64,000 nt of DNA from Paludibacter sp. (GTDB lineage Bacteria; Bacteroidota; Bacteroidia; Bacteroidales; Paludibacteraceae): the NCBI GenBank assembly GCA_028710895.1, contig JAQTTH010000012.1, forward strand, positions 1-64,000. Reading direction: 5' to 3'. This document shows positions 52,800-61,631 of this stretch, one piece after another; the stretch's first letter is position 1, and the number at the start of each line of letters is the position of its first letter. Both the position numbers and the translations under genes were made by a program. The notes beneath the pieces were generated by a model. It saw only the letters and a program-made list of their open reading frames with translations. It was not told the origin of the DNA and did no database searches.

Positions 52800-55253
52800 A
52801 TGAGACAAATTTTTATTGCATCATTTATGCTGGTATCGGCTTTCGCGGCCTTCGGTCAACACACAATTAAAGGAAAAGTGTTAGACGAAAAAGGTAATTC
52901 ACTGACGGGAGCTACCGTCACAGTTCAAAACAGTTCACAGGGAAAAACCACAGACAAAAACGGGACTTTCCTATTCGACGGACTAACCAAACTCCACTAC
53001 ACACTGAAAGCATCATTTATTGGTTACGAAACAACTACTGTTCAGGCAGATGTTGATCATGAAGTTGTAGTGATTCTGAAATCAACATCGGTTTCGATAG
53101 ATGAAATCACTGTGACTTCACTTCGAGCTACTGATAAATCGCCGGTTGCATATTCCAATCTTGATAAAGAAACTCTATCAAAAACCAATATCGGACAAGA
53201 CATTCCGTATTTGCTTTCGCAAACACCTTCGTTTGTAGCTTCATCCGACGCTGGAACAGGAATTGGATATACCGGTTTTCGTATCCGTGGGACTGATGCT
53301 TCACGTATCAACGTAACCATTAATGGAATTCCATACAACGATGCCGACGAACAAGGTGCATATTGGGTGGATCTTCCCGACTTCACATCATCTGTACAAA
53401 GTGTTCAGGTGCAACGTGGTGTAGGAACATCAACAAATGGAGCAGGTGCTTTCGGGGCAAACATCAATTTACAAACCGATAATTATGCTCAAAAAGCTTC
53501 GGGTGAAATTAACGCAACTATTGGTTCATTCAACACACAAAAAGCGACTGTAAAAGCAAGCTCCGGTCTTATAAACGGACATTGGGCCATTGATACACGT
53601 CTGTCAACAGTGAAATCGGCAGGTTATATCGATCGGGGTTCTGTTGATATGAAGTCATACTTTGTGCAGGCAGGATATTATGGTGAAAAAACAACTGTAA
53701 AGTTTCTTACATTTGGTGGAACAGAAAAAACCTATCATGCCTGGGATGGCGTTCCAAAAGACTCGTTGAGCACCCACCGCACATACAATCCTTGTGGGTT
53801 TATGGGTGTAGATGCAAACGGGAATCCACTTTATTACCAAAACCAAACCGACAATTACACACAAACCAACTACCAGTTGATTGCTGTTCATACATTCAAT
53901 TCTGAACTTAGTTTAAATGCCGGTCTGCATTATACACGAGGTGATGGTTATTACGAAGAATATAAACAAGATCAATCGCTCAAAAAGTATGCGTTGCAAG
54001 CATTTGTATTGAATGACAGCACCACTATCAAAAGAAGTGATTTAGTTCGTCAAAAAAAGATGGGCAACGATTTTGCAGGTTTCACATTCTCGCTGAACTA
54101 CAAAAAAGATAAACTCTCAGCACAATTAGGTGGTGCTGCTAACAACTACTGGGGCAAACATTGGGGTGATGTTATTTGGGTGAAAAATTATCTTGGAAAC
54201 ATTCAACCTATTACAGAATATTACCGTAGTGATGTAAGTAAATTTGACGCAAACATCTATTTAAAAGGCAATTATGATATTACATCTAATTTCAATGTGT
54301 ATGCCGATTTACAGTATCGTCAGGTAAATTATAAATTGCAGGGAACAAATGATGAATGGGACGATGCAATCAATGCCATGCAAAAACTGGATGTTGATAA
54401 ACATTTTAAATTTTTCAATCCAAAAGTTGGTATATTCTATCGCCCGGATAACAACAGTGATTTATTTGCTTCATTTGCTGTTGCACACCGCGAGCCAACA
54501 CGGACAAATTACACAGATGGTTCAGCTACTACATGGCCAACTCATGAAACATTATATGACACTGAGTTGGGGTATAAATTTCATACTGAATCAGGCTCAA
54601 TTGGTGCCAATGCCTACCTGATGAAGTATCGGAATCAGCTTATTCTAACTGGAAAGATTAACGATATAGGTGAAATGTTGACTGAGAATATACCTGTAAG
54701 TTACCGCACCGGCATTGAAATAGTTGGTTCATATAAACTGACTGATTGGTTGCGTTGGGATGGTTCTGTGACGGTTAGCCATAGCAGGGTTATTAATTAT
54801 TCTGAATATGCCAATATCTATGATAATAATATAGATTGGAACTGGATTGATCAGAAACGAAATGTAATTGCAAACGCTCCAATTGCCTTTTCTCCAGAAT
54901 TTTTGGGAAACAGTATGATTACTTTCACAAAAGGAGATTTTGAAGCTGGATTTCAATCGCAGTATGTTGGAAAACAATATATAGATAATTCTGGGAGCAA
55001 TGAACGCTCGTTAAGTGATTATTTTATCAATAATCTTCGATTGAGTTATAATTTACCTTTAAAAGGATTTCGTGGAGTTAGCTTAATTATTTTAGTCAAC
55101 AATCTATTTAATGAGCAATATAGTAGTAATGCTTACGTATGGGATTCTTATTATTTCAATGATAGTAGCACACCAACAGTTCGGTACAATGATCTAAGGT
55201 GTTTCCCACAAGCAGGCAGAAATATTTTGGCTTCGGTAAGTATAAAATTCTAA
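52800..55253 (+). CDS. TonB-dependent receptor, probably for thiamine
   Basis: An 817-residue outer-membrane receptor. A signal peptide (1-19) is followed by a carboxypeptidase-regulatory-like beta domain (HTIKGKVLDEKGNSLTGATV, about 20-100), a plug domain (about 105-230, with GTGIGYTGFRIRGTDASRINVTINGI near 150) and a large barrel ending in a terminal aromatic (SVSIKF). The TPP riboswitch in its leader makes thiamine or a precursor the likely substrate, as known for other Bacteroidota. An inner-membrane partner such as PnuT is not in the window. Confidence 0.9.
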   Translation: MRQIFIASFMLVSAFAAFGQHTIKGKVLDEKGNSLTGATVTVQNSSQGKTTDKNGTFLFDGLTKLHYTLKASFIGYETTTVQADVDHEVVVILKSTSVSIDEITVTSLRATDKSPVAYSNLDKETLSKTNIGQDIPYLLSQTPSFVASSDAGTGIGYTGFRIRGTDASRINVTINGIPYNDADEQGAYWVDLPDFTSSVQSVQVQRGVGTSTNGAGAFGANINLQTDNYAQKASGEINATIGSFNTQKATVKASSGLINGHWAIDTRLSTVKSAGYIDRGSVDMKSYFVQAGYYGEKTTVKFLTFGGTEKTYHAWDGVPKDSLSTHRTYNPCGFMGVDANGNPLYYQNQTDNYTQTNYQLIAVHTFNSELSLNAGLHYTRGDGYYEEYKQDQSLKKYALQAFVLNDSTTIKRSDLVRQKKMGNDFAGFTFSLNYKKDKLSAQLGGAANNYWGKHWGDVIWVKNYLGNIQPITEYYRSDVSKFDANIYLKGNYDITSNFNVYADLQYRQVNYKLQGTNDEWDDAINAMQKLDVDKHFKFFNPKVGIFYRPDNNSDLFASFAVAHREPTRTNYTDGSATTWPTHETLYDTELGYKFHTESGSIGANAYLMKYRNQLILTGKINDIGEMLTENIPVSYRTGIEIVGSYKLTDWLRWDGSVTVSHSRVINYSEYANIYDNNIDWNWIDQKRNVIANAPIAFSPEFLGNSMITFTKGDFEAGFQSQYVGKQYIDNSGSNERSLSDYFINNLRLSYNLPLKGFRGVSLIILVNNLFNEQYSSNAYVWDSYYFNDSSTPTVRYNDLRCFPQAGRNILASVSIKF

Positions 55254-55266
55254 AACAACAAATATT

Positions 55267-55314
55267 AAACTCTCAACGGAGACTTTACCAAAGTTTCTGT
55301 TGAGAGTTTTTTTT
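55267..55314 (+). terminator. Terminator of the TonB receptor gene
   Basis: AAACTCTCAAC (55267-55277) pairs with GTTGAGAGTTT near 55299-55309, with further pairing inside, followed by a run of eight T. Confidence 0.85.
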
Positions 55315-55341
55315 ATATGGGAGAACACAAAGTTTGCACAG

Positions 55342-55430
55342 CATCGTTAGTAGCACTACTAATGCATTGTTAGTGGTGGTGCTAATACATCATTAGTAGG
55401 AGCACTAATACATCGTTAGTAGCAGAGGAG
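55342..55430. repeat. 23-bp tandem repeat, almost four copies
   Basis: Units start at 55342, 55365, 55388 and 55411 (the last is partial). Each begins CATyrTTAGTrG and ends CTAATr. Each full unit is nearly palindromic (TTAGTAG..CTACTAA), so it can fold into a small hairpin. No spacers of constant length or unique sequence are present, so this is not a CRISPR array. Confidence 0.8.
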
Positions 55431-55473
55431 AATACAATAAATTGTAAAATTACTCAAAGCATCGAAACTGAGA

Positions 55474-55509
55474 ATAAAAAACGCCGACCACTTACGTAGT
55501 CGGCGTTTT
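55474..55509 (-). terminator. Terminator of tRNA-Ala (minus strand)
   Basis: AAACGCCGAC pairs with GTCGGCGTTT; on the minus strand the right arm is followed by a T-run. It lies 12 bp beyond the tRNA 3' end. Confidence 0.8.
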
Positions 55510-55521
55510 ACTTGAATCAAG

Positions 55522-55595
55522 TGGAGATTACCGGACTCGAACCGGTCACCTCGACACTGCCAGTGTCGCGCTCTAGCCAGATGAGCTAAACCCCC
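55522..55595 (-). tRNA. tRNA-Ala (anticodon GGC)
   Basis: On the minus strand the sequence starts GGGGGTT and ends AATCTCC plus discriminator A. The anticodon stem CGACA/TGTCG encloses the loop CTGGCAG, giving anticodon GGC, which reads GCC (and GCU) alanine codons. The T-arm has GGTTCGAGTCC. It is 74 nt and does not encode CCA. Confidence 0.95.
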
Positions 55596-55619
55596 AAGCT
55601 TGATTTTGAATTTGCAGTA

Positions 55620-55627
55620 CAAAGATA
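55620..55627 (-). promoter_or_regulatory. Promoter -7 element of tRNA-Ala
   Basis: The minus strand reads TATCTTTG, an exact match 25 bp upstream of the tRNA 5' end. Confidence 0.5.
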
Positions 55628-55771
55628 AGGAAGTTTCTGAAATTATGACTACTTTTGCTAAGAATTATCACCAATAAATAACGAATAATCCCGATTAAAT
55701 AGTGGTTTGAGAGCCATCTATAAGAAATGCTGTCAAACTAAAATCGGGATTCATAAACAACAACTAAAAAC

Positions 55772-56077
55772 ATGCTGATTTTCAATACAACATACAAAGT
55801 TTCGACAAAAGTGAACGATAACTGGCTGAATTGGACAAAAGAAAACCACATTCCATTTATGCTTGAGTCGGGCAGTTTCAGTAAAGCGCAAATTACCAAA
55901 ATAGTTGGTAGCGAAGATGAAGAGGGTACCTCCTACTCTGTTCAGTTTCATATAGCAGACATGGATGCGCTTATGGTTTGGCACAGAGACAATGCAAGTA
56001 TTTTTCAAAGTAATTGTGCTGCTGCATTTGGCACTGATGTTAGTTTCTTTTCTACCGTACTTGAACTGATTGATTAA
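55772..56077 (+). CDS. DUF4286 family protein
   Basis: A 101-residue cytoplasmic protein of the DUF4286 family, found widely in Bacteroidota with unknown function. Features are the start [21 protein letters not shown], the central [18 protein letters not shown], and the conserved [13 protein letters not shown] near residue 68. Its stop (TAA) overlaps the ruvC start by one base (TAATG), so the two genes are cotranscribed and translation may be coupled. This links it to DNA recombination by position only. Confidence 0.85.
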   Translation: MLIFNTTYKVSTKVNDNWLNWTKENHIPFMLESGSFSKAQITKIVGSEDEEGTSYSVQFHIADMDALMVWHRDNASIFQSNCAAAFGTDVSFFSTVLELID

Positions 56078-56661
56078 TGCTAAAAGAACATATCATATTG
56101 GGTATTGACCCCGGAACCACCATTATGGGGTATGGCATTCTGAAAGTTGTAGGCAACAAAACTGAAATGCTGGCTATGGGCGTGCTCGATTTGAAGAAAT
56201 ACAGCGACCATTATCTGAAACTCCAACGGATATTTGCACGCACACTTTCGCTGATTGATGAGTTTCACCCCGACCATCTGGCCATTGAAGCACCATTCTT
56301 TGGCAAAAATGTACAGTCGTTGCTCAAGCTTGGACGAGCGCAGGGAGTAGCCATGTCGGCAGCCTTGTATCGCGACATTCCAATAACTGAATATGCACCC
56401 CTGAAAATCAAAATGGCTATTACCGGAAGCGGAAGTGCCTCCAAAGAACAGGTAGCCGACATGCTCCGCCGTTACCTAAAAATACCGCAGGATCAAATGC
56501 TTCCGCAGTTGGATGCAACCGATGGATTAGCCGCAGCCTATTGTCATTTTCTCCAATTAGGCCGTCCAACTTCCGAAAAAGCTTATTCGGGTTGGAAAGA
56601 TTATATTGCCAAAAATGAGGAAAAGGTGAAGAAGCCAAAAGCAACCACAAACCTGGAATAA
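56077..56661 (+). CDS. ruvC: Crossover junction endodeoxyribonuclease RuvC
   Basis: Resolves Holliday junctions with RuvAB by cutting symmetric strands. The 194-residue protein has the RNase H-fold active-site residues: D in [16 protein letters not shown] near residue 8, E in [14 protein letters not shown] near 67, and the acidic pair in [14 protein letters not shown] near 143. KQ-type DNA-binding sequence [17 protein letters not shown] lies near 108. ruvA and ruvB are not in the window. Confidence 0.96.
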   Translation: MLKEHIILGIDPGTTIMGYGILKVVGNKTEMLAMGVLDLKKYSDHYLKLQRIFARTLSLIDEFHPDHLAIEAPFFGKNVQSLLKLGRAQGVAMSAALYRDIPITEYAPLKIKMAITGSGSASKEQVADMLRRYLKIPQDQMLPQLDATDGLAAAYCHFLQLGRPTSEKAYSGWKDYIAKNEEKVKKPKATTNLE

Positions 56662-56688
56662 GGAACCTCTGGCCCCTAAAGGGGTTGT

Positions 56689-58038
56689 TCATTTTATCGC
56701 CTTAACTATCGAAGTTAAAAACTCAGGAAAATCAAAGTCATTCTTCTTTGAAAATCCGGTTCGTACCACTACCAACTGAAGTGACGGAATTATATAAATT
56801 GCCTGTCCATCATGCCCTTTGCACATATATAAATCACGGGGAACATTTGGAAATTCACCCGACTGATTTAACCAGAAAAACGAACCATACTTTCCTCCCG
56901 ATCCGTTTGCCGGTTTCATAGCATTATCTGTCCAGCCAATCGGTAATATCTGATTTCCAAGCCAGTTCCCTTTGTTCAAATACAATAAGCCAAAACGAAC
57001 ATAATCGCGCATGGAGGCATAAATATAGGATGACCCAACAAACGTCCCCGAAGCGTCAGTTTCAAAAATAGCGCTACGCATACCTATCGGATTAAACAAT
57101 TCCTTACGTGGAAAAGCATAGTATTCAGCATCATTGCCAATCTTTTTTCGAATAATAGAAGTTACTATGTTCGTAGTTCCAGAGCTATATAACCAGAGCG
57201 AATCCGGTTTTGCTACTAATGGCTTTCCATACGCAAATGCTCCCATATTATCAGCTTCGTGAAGCATAACAGTCACGTTCGACAAATTTCCATAATCTTC
57301 ATTCCATTTCAGGCCGCTATTCATGTGCATCAAATTTTCAATCGTTATATTTGCTCGTTTATCCTTTTGCCATTCAGAGATATCCGCTTTTGCAGTGACA
57401 TCCATTAAGCCCTTTTTCACCAAAATACCCACTAAAGCATGTGTAAAACTTTTAGCCATCGACCAGCTTAAGAAACGGTTCTTGGAAGAAAACCCAGCGT
57501 GATATTTCTCTGCAATTAACTGGTTTTTATAAGCAACAGCTATTGCAAATGTTCCTTTATTTCCAACAGTATCACGCAAAGCCTTTGCCAAAGCCACATT
57601 CAGTTTATTCATATCAATGCACGACGGAATAGTATCGGCTAGTTTATCACCGGCAGGCCACGCTACCGAATCGGGATTTATAGCCGGAAGTGGCACGACG
57701 CTATAAGGACGATTACGAATTGTTGCTTCATCCACACCACGCACCAATGTACAACCAAAGCCTTCAATATAAATAGCTTTCGATGTTGCCCATAAAAAAC
57801 AACTTGTTACTTCTTTCTTTTTATAATCAATCGTATTTTTCGTAAACTTAATAAACGAAAAATTCAAATCAATTGCTTCAACACTTTGTTGAGTCCGATT
57901 GCCCACAAACACATCCGAAGCCAGATTCTTTGCGGCATAACCGGTAATAATGGGTGTGAGCAAATGAATGTAATAAACTCCAGCACCAAGCGCAGGCAAC
58001 AGAACAATGGATAGCGTAATTAGTATTTTTCTTTTCAT
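56689..58038 (-). CDS. Serine hydrolase of the beta-lactamase (class C-like) family
   Basis: A 449-residue envelope protein. A basic start and one membrane segment (residues 5-25) anchor or export it. The SxxK nucleophile motif is SMAKSF near 193, the second motif lies around LYSSGTTN near 283, and an HDG triad (GHDGQAIYIIP near 424) replaces KTG. Many such proteins are esterases or peptidases rather than antibiotic-degrading enzymes, so no resistance is implied. A promoter element lies at 58066-58073. The start at 58038 precedes the membrane segment; a longer form begins at 58068. Confidence 0.85.
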   Translation of the reverse strand: MKRKILITLSIVLLPALGAGVYYIHLLTPIITGYAAKNLASDVFVGNRTQQSVEAIDLNFSFIKFTKNTIDYKKKEVTSCFLWATSKAIYIEGFGCTLVRGVDEATIRNRPYSVVPLPAINPDSVAWPAGDKLADTIPSCIDMNKLNVALAKALRDTVGNKGTFAIAVAYKNQLIAEKYHAGFSSKNRFLSWSMAKSFTHALVGILVKKGLMDVTAKADISEWQKDKRANITIENLMHMNSGLKWNEDYGNLSNVTVMLHEADNMGAFAYGKPLVAKPDSLWLYSSGTTNIVTSIIRKKIGNDAEYYAFPRKELFNPIGMRSAIFETDASGTFVGSSYIYASMRDYVRFGLLYLNKGNWLGNQILPIGWTDNAMKPANGSGGKYGSFFWLNQSGEFPNVPRDLYMCKGHDGQAIYIIPSLQLVVVRTGFSKKNDFDFPEFLTSIVKAIK

Positions 58039-58065
58039 GGCAATGAATATGAATGAATGACTTGA

Positions 58066-58073
58066 CAAATATA
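58066..58073 (-). promoter_or_regulatory. Promoter -7 element of the serine hydrolase gene
   Basis: The minus strand reads TATATTTG, an exact match 27 bp before the chosen start; it overlaps nothing of the shorter gene and argues against the longer start at 58068. Confidence 0.5.
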
Positions 58074-58106
58074 TCGTTTTAAATTTATTCTGAGATTACA
58101 ATACAA

Positions 58107-58148
58107 TAAAAAAAACGACATCCAACTCAAAAGTCAAATGCCGTTTCA
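58107..58148 (-). terminator. Terminator of serS (minus strand)
   Basis: On the minus strand ACGGCAT pairs with ATGTCGT (one G-T pair), with inner GACT/AGTT pairing, followed by a long T-run. Confidence 0.7.
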
Positions 58149-58182
58149 TGTAAATATGGATTTTTATTTCAAAATCAATAAT

Positions 58183-59454
58183 CTAGTTGATAATATCAAA
58201 TCCGGTATAAGGAATTAATGCTTTGGGAATGCGGATTCCTTCAGGTGTCTGATTATTTTCCAATAAAGCTGCAACAATACGTGGCAATGCCATAGCGCTA
58301 CCATTAAGTGTATGAACCAGTTGTGTTTTTTTATCTGCCGTTCTGAAACGACATTTCAATCGGTTTGCCTGATAGCTTTCGAAGTTTGAAACCGAACTAA
58401 CTTCCAACCAACGCTCCTGTGCTGCCGAATAAACTTCAAAGTCAAACGTCAACGCAGAAGTGAAACTCATGTCGCCTGCACAAAGACGAAGAATACGCCA
58501 AGGAAGTTCGAGCTTTTCAACCAATGTTTGAACATAATTTACCATTTGGTCGAGTGTTTCGTATGATTTATCAGGATGTTGAATCTGTACAATCTCCACT
58601 TTATCGAATTGGTGCAAACGGTTCAATCCACGTACATCCTTGCCATACGAACCCGCCTCACGACGGAAACAAGCCGAATAAGCCGTGTTTTTCATCGGCA
58701 ATTCGCTTTCGTTCAAAATCACATCACGGTAAATATTGGTTACCGGAACTTCAGCCGTTGGGATTAAGTACAAATCGTCAACCGTGCAGTGATACATCTG
58801 TCCTTCTTTATCAGGCAATTGCCCTGTTCCATAACCCGATGCTGCATTCACCACATAAGGTGGTTGCACTTCAAGGTAACCGGCTTCCATGGCATTATCG
58901 AGAAAGAAATTAATCAAAGCACGTTGCAAACGGGCACCTTTTCCTTTGTAAACAGGAAATCCGGCACCGGATATCTTCACTCCCAATTCAAAATCAATCA
59001 AATCGTATTTCTTTGCTAAATCCCAATGTGGAACTGCTCCTTCGGGCAAGCTTGGCATTTCACCACCTGTGCGCTCAACCAAATTATCTTCAGCATGTCG
59101 TCCTTCAGGAACAGACGCGTGAGGTAAATTAGGTATTTGAACCAATAAATCGTTCAGCTTTTGCTCAACTTCATTTTGTTGATCACCAAGCGTTTTAATT
59201 GTTTCTTTAAGTTCGGTTGTTTTATCTTTGGCCTGATTAGCTTCCTCTTGTTTTCCTTGCTTGAAAAGCAAACCGATTTCCTTCGAGAGGTTATTTAATT
59301 CTGCAGCAGCAGTATCAGCCTGAACCTGTGTGGTTTTACGTAGATTATCCAATTCCACAACTTCGGCAATAATAGCCGTTCCGTCGAAATGTTTCTTGGC
59401 CAAACGGGCAATAACCTCGTCTGTATTTTCAGTAATATATTTGAGTGTCAACAT
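58183..59454 (-). CDS. serS: Seryl-tRNA synthetase
   Basis: Class II synthetase charging tRNA-Ser (and tRNA-Sec where present). The N-terminal 110 residues form the long antiparallel coiled coil that contacts the tRNA. The catalytic core shows motif 2 around FRREAGSYGKDVRGLNRLHQF near residue 263 and motif 3 near NGSAMALPRIVAALLENNQ near 380. The 423-residue length is typical. It lies downstream of rplU-rpmA on the same strand, after their terminator. Confidence 0.97.
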   Translation of the reverse strand: MLTLKYITENTDEVIARLAKKHFDGTAIIAEVVELDNLRKTTQVQADTAAAELNNLSKEIGLLFKQGKQEEANQAKDKTTELKETIKTLGDQQNEVEQKLNDLLVQIPNLPHASVPEGRHAEDNLVERTGGEMPSLPEGAVPHWDLAKKYDLIDFELGVKISGAGFPVYKGKGARLQRALINFFLDNAMEAGYLEVQPPYVVNAASGYGTGQLPDKEGQMYHCTVDDLYLIPTAEVPVTNIYRDVILNESELPMKNTAYSACFRREAGSYGKDVRGLNRLHQFDKVEIVQIQHPDKSYETLDQMVNYVQTLVEKLELPWRILRLCAGDMSFTSALTFDFEVYSAAQERWLEVSSVSNFESYQANRLKCRFRTADKKTQLVHTLNGSAMALPRIVAALLENNQTPEGIRIPKALIPYTGFDIIN

Positions 59455-59502
59455 ATTTAATATGTTTAGTTGTTGATGCGATTAGTTGTAGAATTGTCCA
59501 TT

Positions 59503-59552
59503 AAAAAAAATCTCCCGCAATTTTACACGGATGTAAAACAACAGGAGATTTA
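59503..59552 (-). terminator. Terminator of rplU-rpmA (minus strand)
   Basis: On the minus strand AAATCTCC pairs with GGGAGATTT and GTTTTACA with GTAAAA inside, followed by a run of T. It separates rpmA from serS. Confidence 0.85.
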
Positions 59553-59575
59553 TGTGTGTTGATTATCGATTGAGC

Positions 59576-59845
59576 TTAGTTAGCAGCAACTTCGATAGGT
59601 TTTACAGAAACAAATGACTTGTTGTCTTTCTTTTTTCTGAATTCAACAATTCCGTCAACCAATGCAAACAAAGTGTGGTCTTTTCCCATACCAATGTTTT
59701 CACCAATGTGATGAACTGTTCCGCGTTGACGAACGATGATGTTACCTGCTTTCGCAAATTGACCACCATAAATTTTTACGCCAAGTCGTTTGCTTTCCGA
59801 TTCACGACCGTTTCTTGAGCTACCCGCCCCTTTCTTATGTGCCAT
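59576..59845 (-). CDS. rpmA: 50S ribosomal protein L27
   Basis: Large-subunit protein bL27, whose N-terminus reaches toward the peptidyl transferase centre. The 89 residues begin [22 protein letters not shown], without the cleavable N-terminal extension found in Firmicutes, and contain GAxIVRQRGT as [29 protein letters not shown]. It is 20 bp downstream of rplU. Confidence 0.97.
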   Translation of the reverse strand: MAHKKGAGSSRNGRESESKRLGVKIYGGQFAKAGNIIVRQRGTVHHIGENIGMGKDHTLFALVDGIVEFRKKKDNKSFVSVKPIEVAAN

Positions 59846-59865
59846 TTTCTTCTAATTTTTTTCGG

Positions 59866-60180
59866 TTAAGCTACAATTTCTTTAATTAAAATCTCTGTGA
59901 AATCCTGACGGTGACCGTTACGTTTGCGGTAACCTTTACGACGTTTTTTGTGGAAAACGATTACTTTTTCGCCACGAACGTGCGATAATACTTCACAAAC
60001 GATTTTTGCGCCTTCAACTACAGGAGCACCAACAGTGATAGTTCCTTCGTTGTCAACCAACAATACTTTTGTAAATTCGATTGCAGAGCCTCTTTCAGCT
60101 TCTTCCATGCGGTGGATATACAGTCTTTTACCGGCTTCGGCTTTGAACTGTTGTCCCAAAATTTCTACGATTGCGTACAT
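59866..60180 (-). CDS. rplU: 50S ribosomal protein L21
   Basis: Large-subunit protein bL21. The 104 residues begin [25 protein letters not shown] and contain the C-terminal signature [23 protein letters not shown], which is conserved in the family. The gene is the first of the rplU-rpmA operon, with a full consensus promoter about 80 bp upstream. Confidence 0.97.
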   Translation of the reverse strand: MYAIVEILGQQFKAEAGKRLYIHRMEEAERGSAIEFTKVLLVDNEGTITVGAPVVEGAKIVCEVLSHVRGEKVIVFHKKRRKGYRKRNGHRQDFTEILIKEIVA

Positions 60181-60262
60181 TATTTTAATGACTTTTCTGA
60201 TTACATCGGGAAGGTGAGTTGCTCGCGCAGTGCTTCTTATTTACCTTATCCGAAAAGAGTTG

Positions 60263-60293
60263 CAAAAATACAACTTTATTTTTAAACTGCAAA
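60263..60293 (-). promoter_or_regulatory. Promoter of rplU-rpmA (-33 and -7)
   Basis: On the minus strand TTTG (60290-60293) and TATTTTTG (60263-60270) are both exact consensus elements with a 19-bp spacer, the same layout as the rplM promoter. The leader would be about 75 nt. Confidence 0.75.
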
Positions 60294-60381
60294 GCGATGT
60301 TGCAAAATTATTTAGTTTAAACATTCTATTTAAATACCGACTGGCAGTAAGCACATTAGGTCAACTCAAACTACTTATTTC

Positions 60382-61266
60382 TTATCCAATTTTCACGGAA
60401 GTCATGGTTAATGAACCCATAACAGCCTTATCATTGAAAAATGAAACTTCCTCATCGTTGCGTTTCAATGCCAATGCATACAAAAGGGGAAGAAAATGAT
60501 CTGGAGATGGTGCTGCCAGCTGCACGGCGCGTCCCAACGATTTGTAATCAATTAATGCCTGATGGTTACCTTCCAAAATGAGCTTTTTCACCAAATCATT
60601 CGCCTCGATAGCCCAATCGTGGCCATATTCCTCATCGTCTGGTCTATCCCATGCCACTTGTCGCAGATTATGCACAATATTGCCACTCCCTACAATCATC
60701 ACACCTTTATCGCGAAACGCAGCTAATTCTTTGGCCAATTCGTAATGCTCTTTGGGCGATTTGTTATAATCCAAACTCATTTGAATAATTGGAATATCAG
60801 CTTTTGGATAAATACGCCGAATCACGCTCCATGTACCGTGATCCAGGCCCCATTTTTCGTCTGCCAGCACCTGACTTCCTCTGATTGATTTTATAGCTTC
60901 GCTTGCCAGCTCGGGATTTCCGGGTGCCGGATATTCTACTGCGTACAACTCCTGCGGAAAACCTCCAAAATCGTGAATCGTTTTGGGGTTTTGCATAGCA
61001 GTAACCTGAGTTCCCCGTGTTTCCCAATGCGCCGAAACTGCTATAATTGCTTTTGGCTTAGGAAGTTCTTCGCCCAAATTTCGCCATTTTTGCACAAATT
61101 CATTTTCCTCAATGGCATACATCGGACTGCCGTGACCAACAAACAGCACCGGCATAAGGGAAGTATTATTTTTGTTATCTATCATTTTATATAAACTTTT
61201 TTGACTTAACGCTCCACCTGCCAGAGCAAACAAGCCCAATGACTGTATAAATTGTTTTCGATTCAT
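60382..61266 (-). CDS. DODA-type extradiol ring-opening dioxygenase family (YgiD-like)
   Basis: A 294-residue protein of the 4,5-DOPA extradiol dioxygenase family. Metal-site histidines are in VLFVGHGSPMYAIE near residue 45, ISAHWE-type AVSAHWETRG near 78, and DHGTWSVIRRIYPKAD near 143. Unusually it starts with MNRKQFIQSLGLFALAGGALS, a signal-like segment with an Arg-Lys pair followed by a hydrophobic stretch. This resembles a weak Tat signal or a lipid-free export signal. The natural substrate of the YgiD group is uncertain. Confidence 0.85.
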   Translation of the reverse strand: MNRKQFIQSLGLFALAGGALSQKSLYKMIDNKNNTSLMPVLFVGHGSPMYAIEENEFVQKWRNLGEELPKPKAIIAVSAHWETRGTQVTAMQNPKTIHDFGGFPQELYAVEYPAPGNPELASEAIKSIRGSQVLADEKWGLDHGTWSVIRRIYPKADIPIIQMSLDYNKSPKEHYELAKELAAFRDKGVMIVGSGNIVHNLRQVAWDRPDDEEYGHDWAIEANDLVKKLILEGNHQALIDYKSLGRAVQLAAPSPDHFLPLLYALALKRNDEEVSFFNDKAVMGSLTMTSVKIG

Positions 61267-61296
61267 ATTAAACTACGCTTTAGAATCACCAAACTA

Positions 61297-61334
61297 AAAA
61301 CAACATGACCTTTGATTTGTTTGTCAAAGGTCAT
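61297..61334 (-). terminator. Terminator of the CDGSH gene (minus strand)
   Basis: ATGACCTTTGA (61305-61315) pairs with TCAAAGGTCAT (61324-61334). On the minus strand the arm is followed by GTTGTTTTT. It lies between the CDGSH and dioxygenase genes. Confidence 0.65.
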
Positions 61335-61365
61335 ATTTTTCAGTAAGTCTTTGCACTAAAATCAC

Positions 61366-61602
61366 TTATAAACTGTGGTGCGTGCCATCACAAAAAGGTG
61401 GATTTTTAGTGTGTTTACATCCACACAAGTGAGCCGTACCTGTTTTTTCGGCAGTAAATGAAGTTGGAGTTATTCCGCTTCCTTTATGCGACCCATCACA
61501 AAATGGCTGATTGGCACTTTTGCCACACGCACACCAATGATAATTCTTACCTGCCTCAAGCTCTACTGCGAAAGGCCCTTTTTTTGCAATAATTGGTTCC
61601 AT
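61366..61602 (-). CDS. Double CDGSH iron-sulfur protein
   Basis: A 78-residue protein with two CDGSH motifs: [16 protein letters not shown] (about residues 24-39) and [16 protein letters not shown] (about 60-75). Each has the three Cys and one His that bind a 2Fe-2S cluster. The mitoNEET relatives carry a redox-active, acid-labile cluster. The short size suggests a small soluble electron or cluster carrier. It lies 29 bp downstream of the SnoaL-like gene. Confidence 0.93.
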   Translation of the reverse strand: MEPIIAKKGPFAVELEAGKNYHWCACGKSANQPFCDGSHKGSGITPTSFTAEKTGTAHLCGCKHTKNPPFCDGTHHSL

Positions 61603-61631
61603 TTTCTTCGTTTTTTGATGATATTAATAAT

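Noticed and set aside
55342-55430. Possible CRISPR array
   Set aside because: Units follow each other directly with no unique spacers, and no cas genes are present.
56673-56684. Small hairpin CCCCTAAAGGGG between ruvC and the serine hydrolase gene as a terminator
   Set aside because: The 5-bp stem has a 2-nt loop and no T-run, so it is too weak to call.
56689-58038. Antibiotic-resistance beta-lactamase
   Set aside because: SxxK and HDG motifs are shared with many esterases and peptidases; nothing points to a resistance function.
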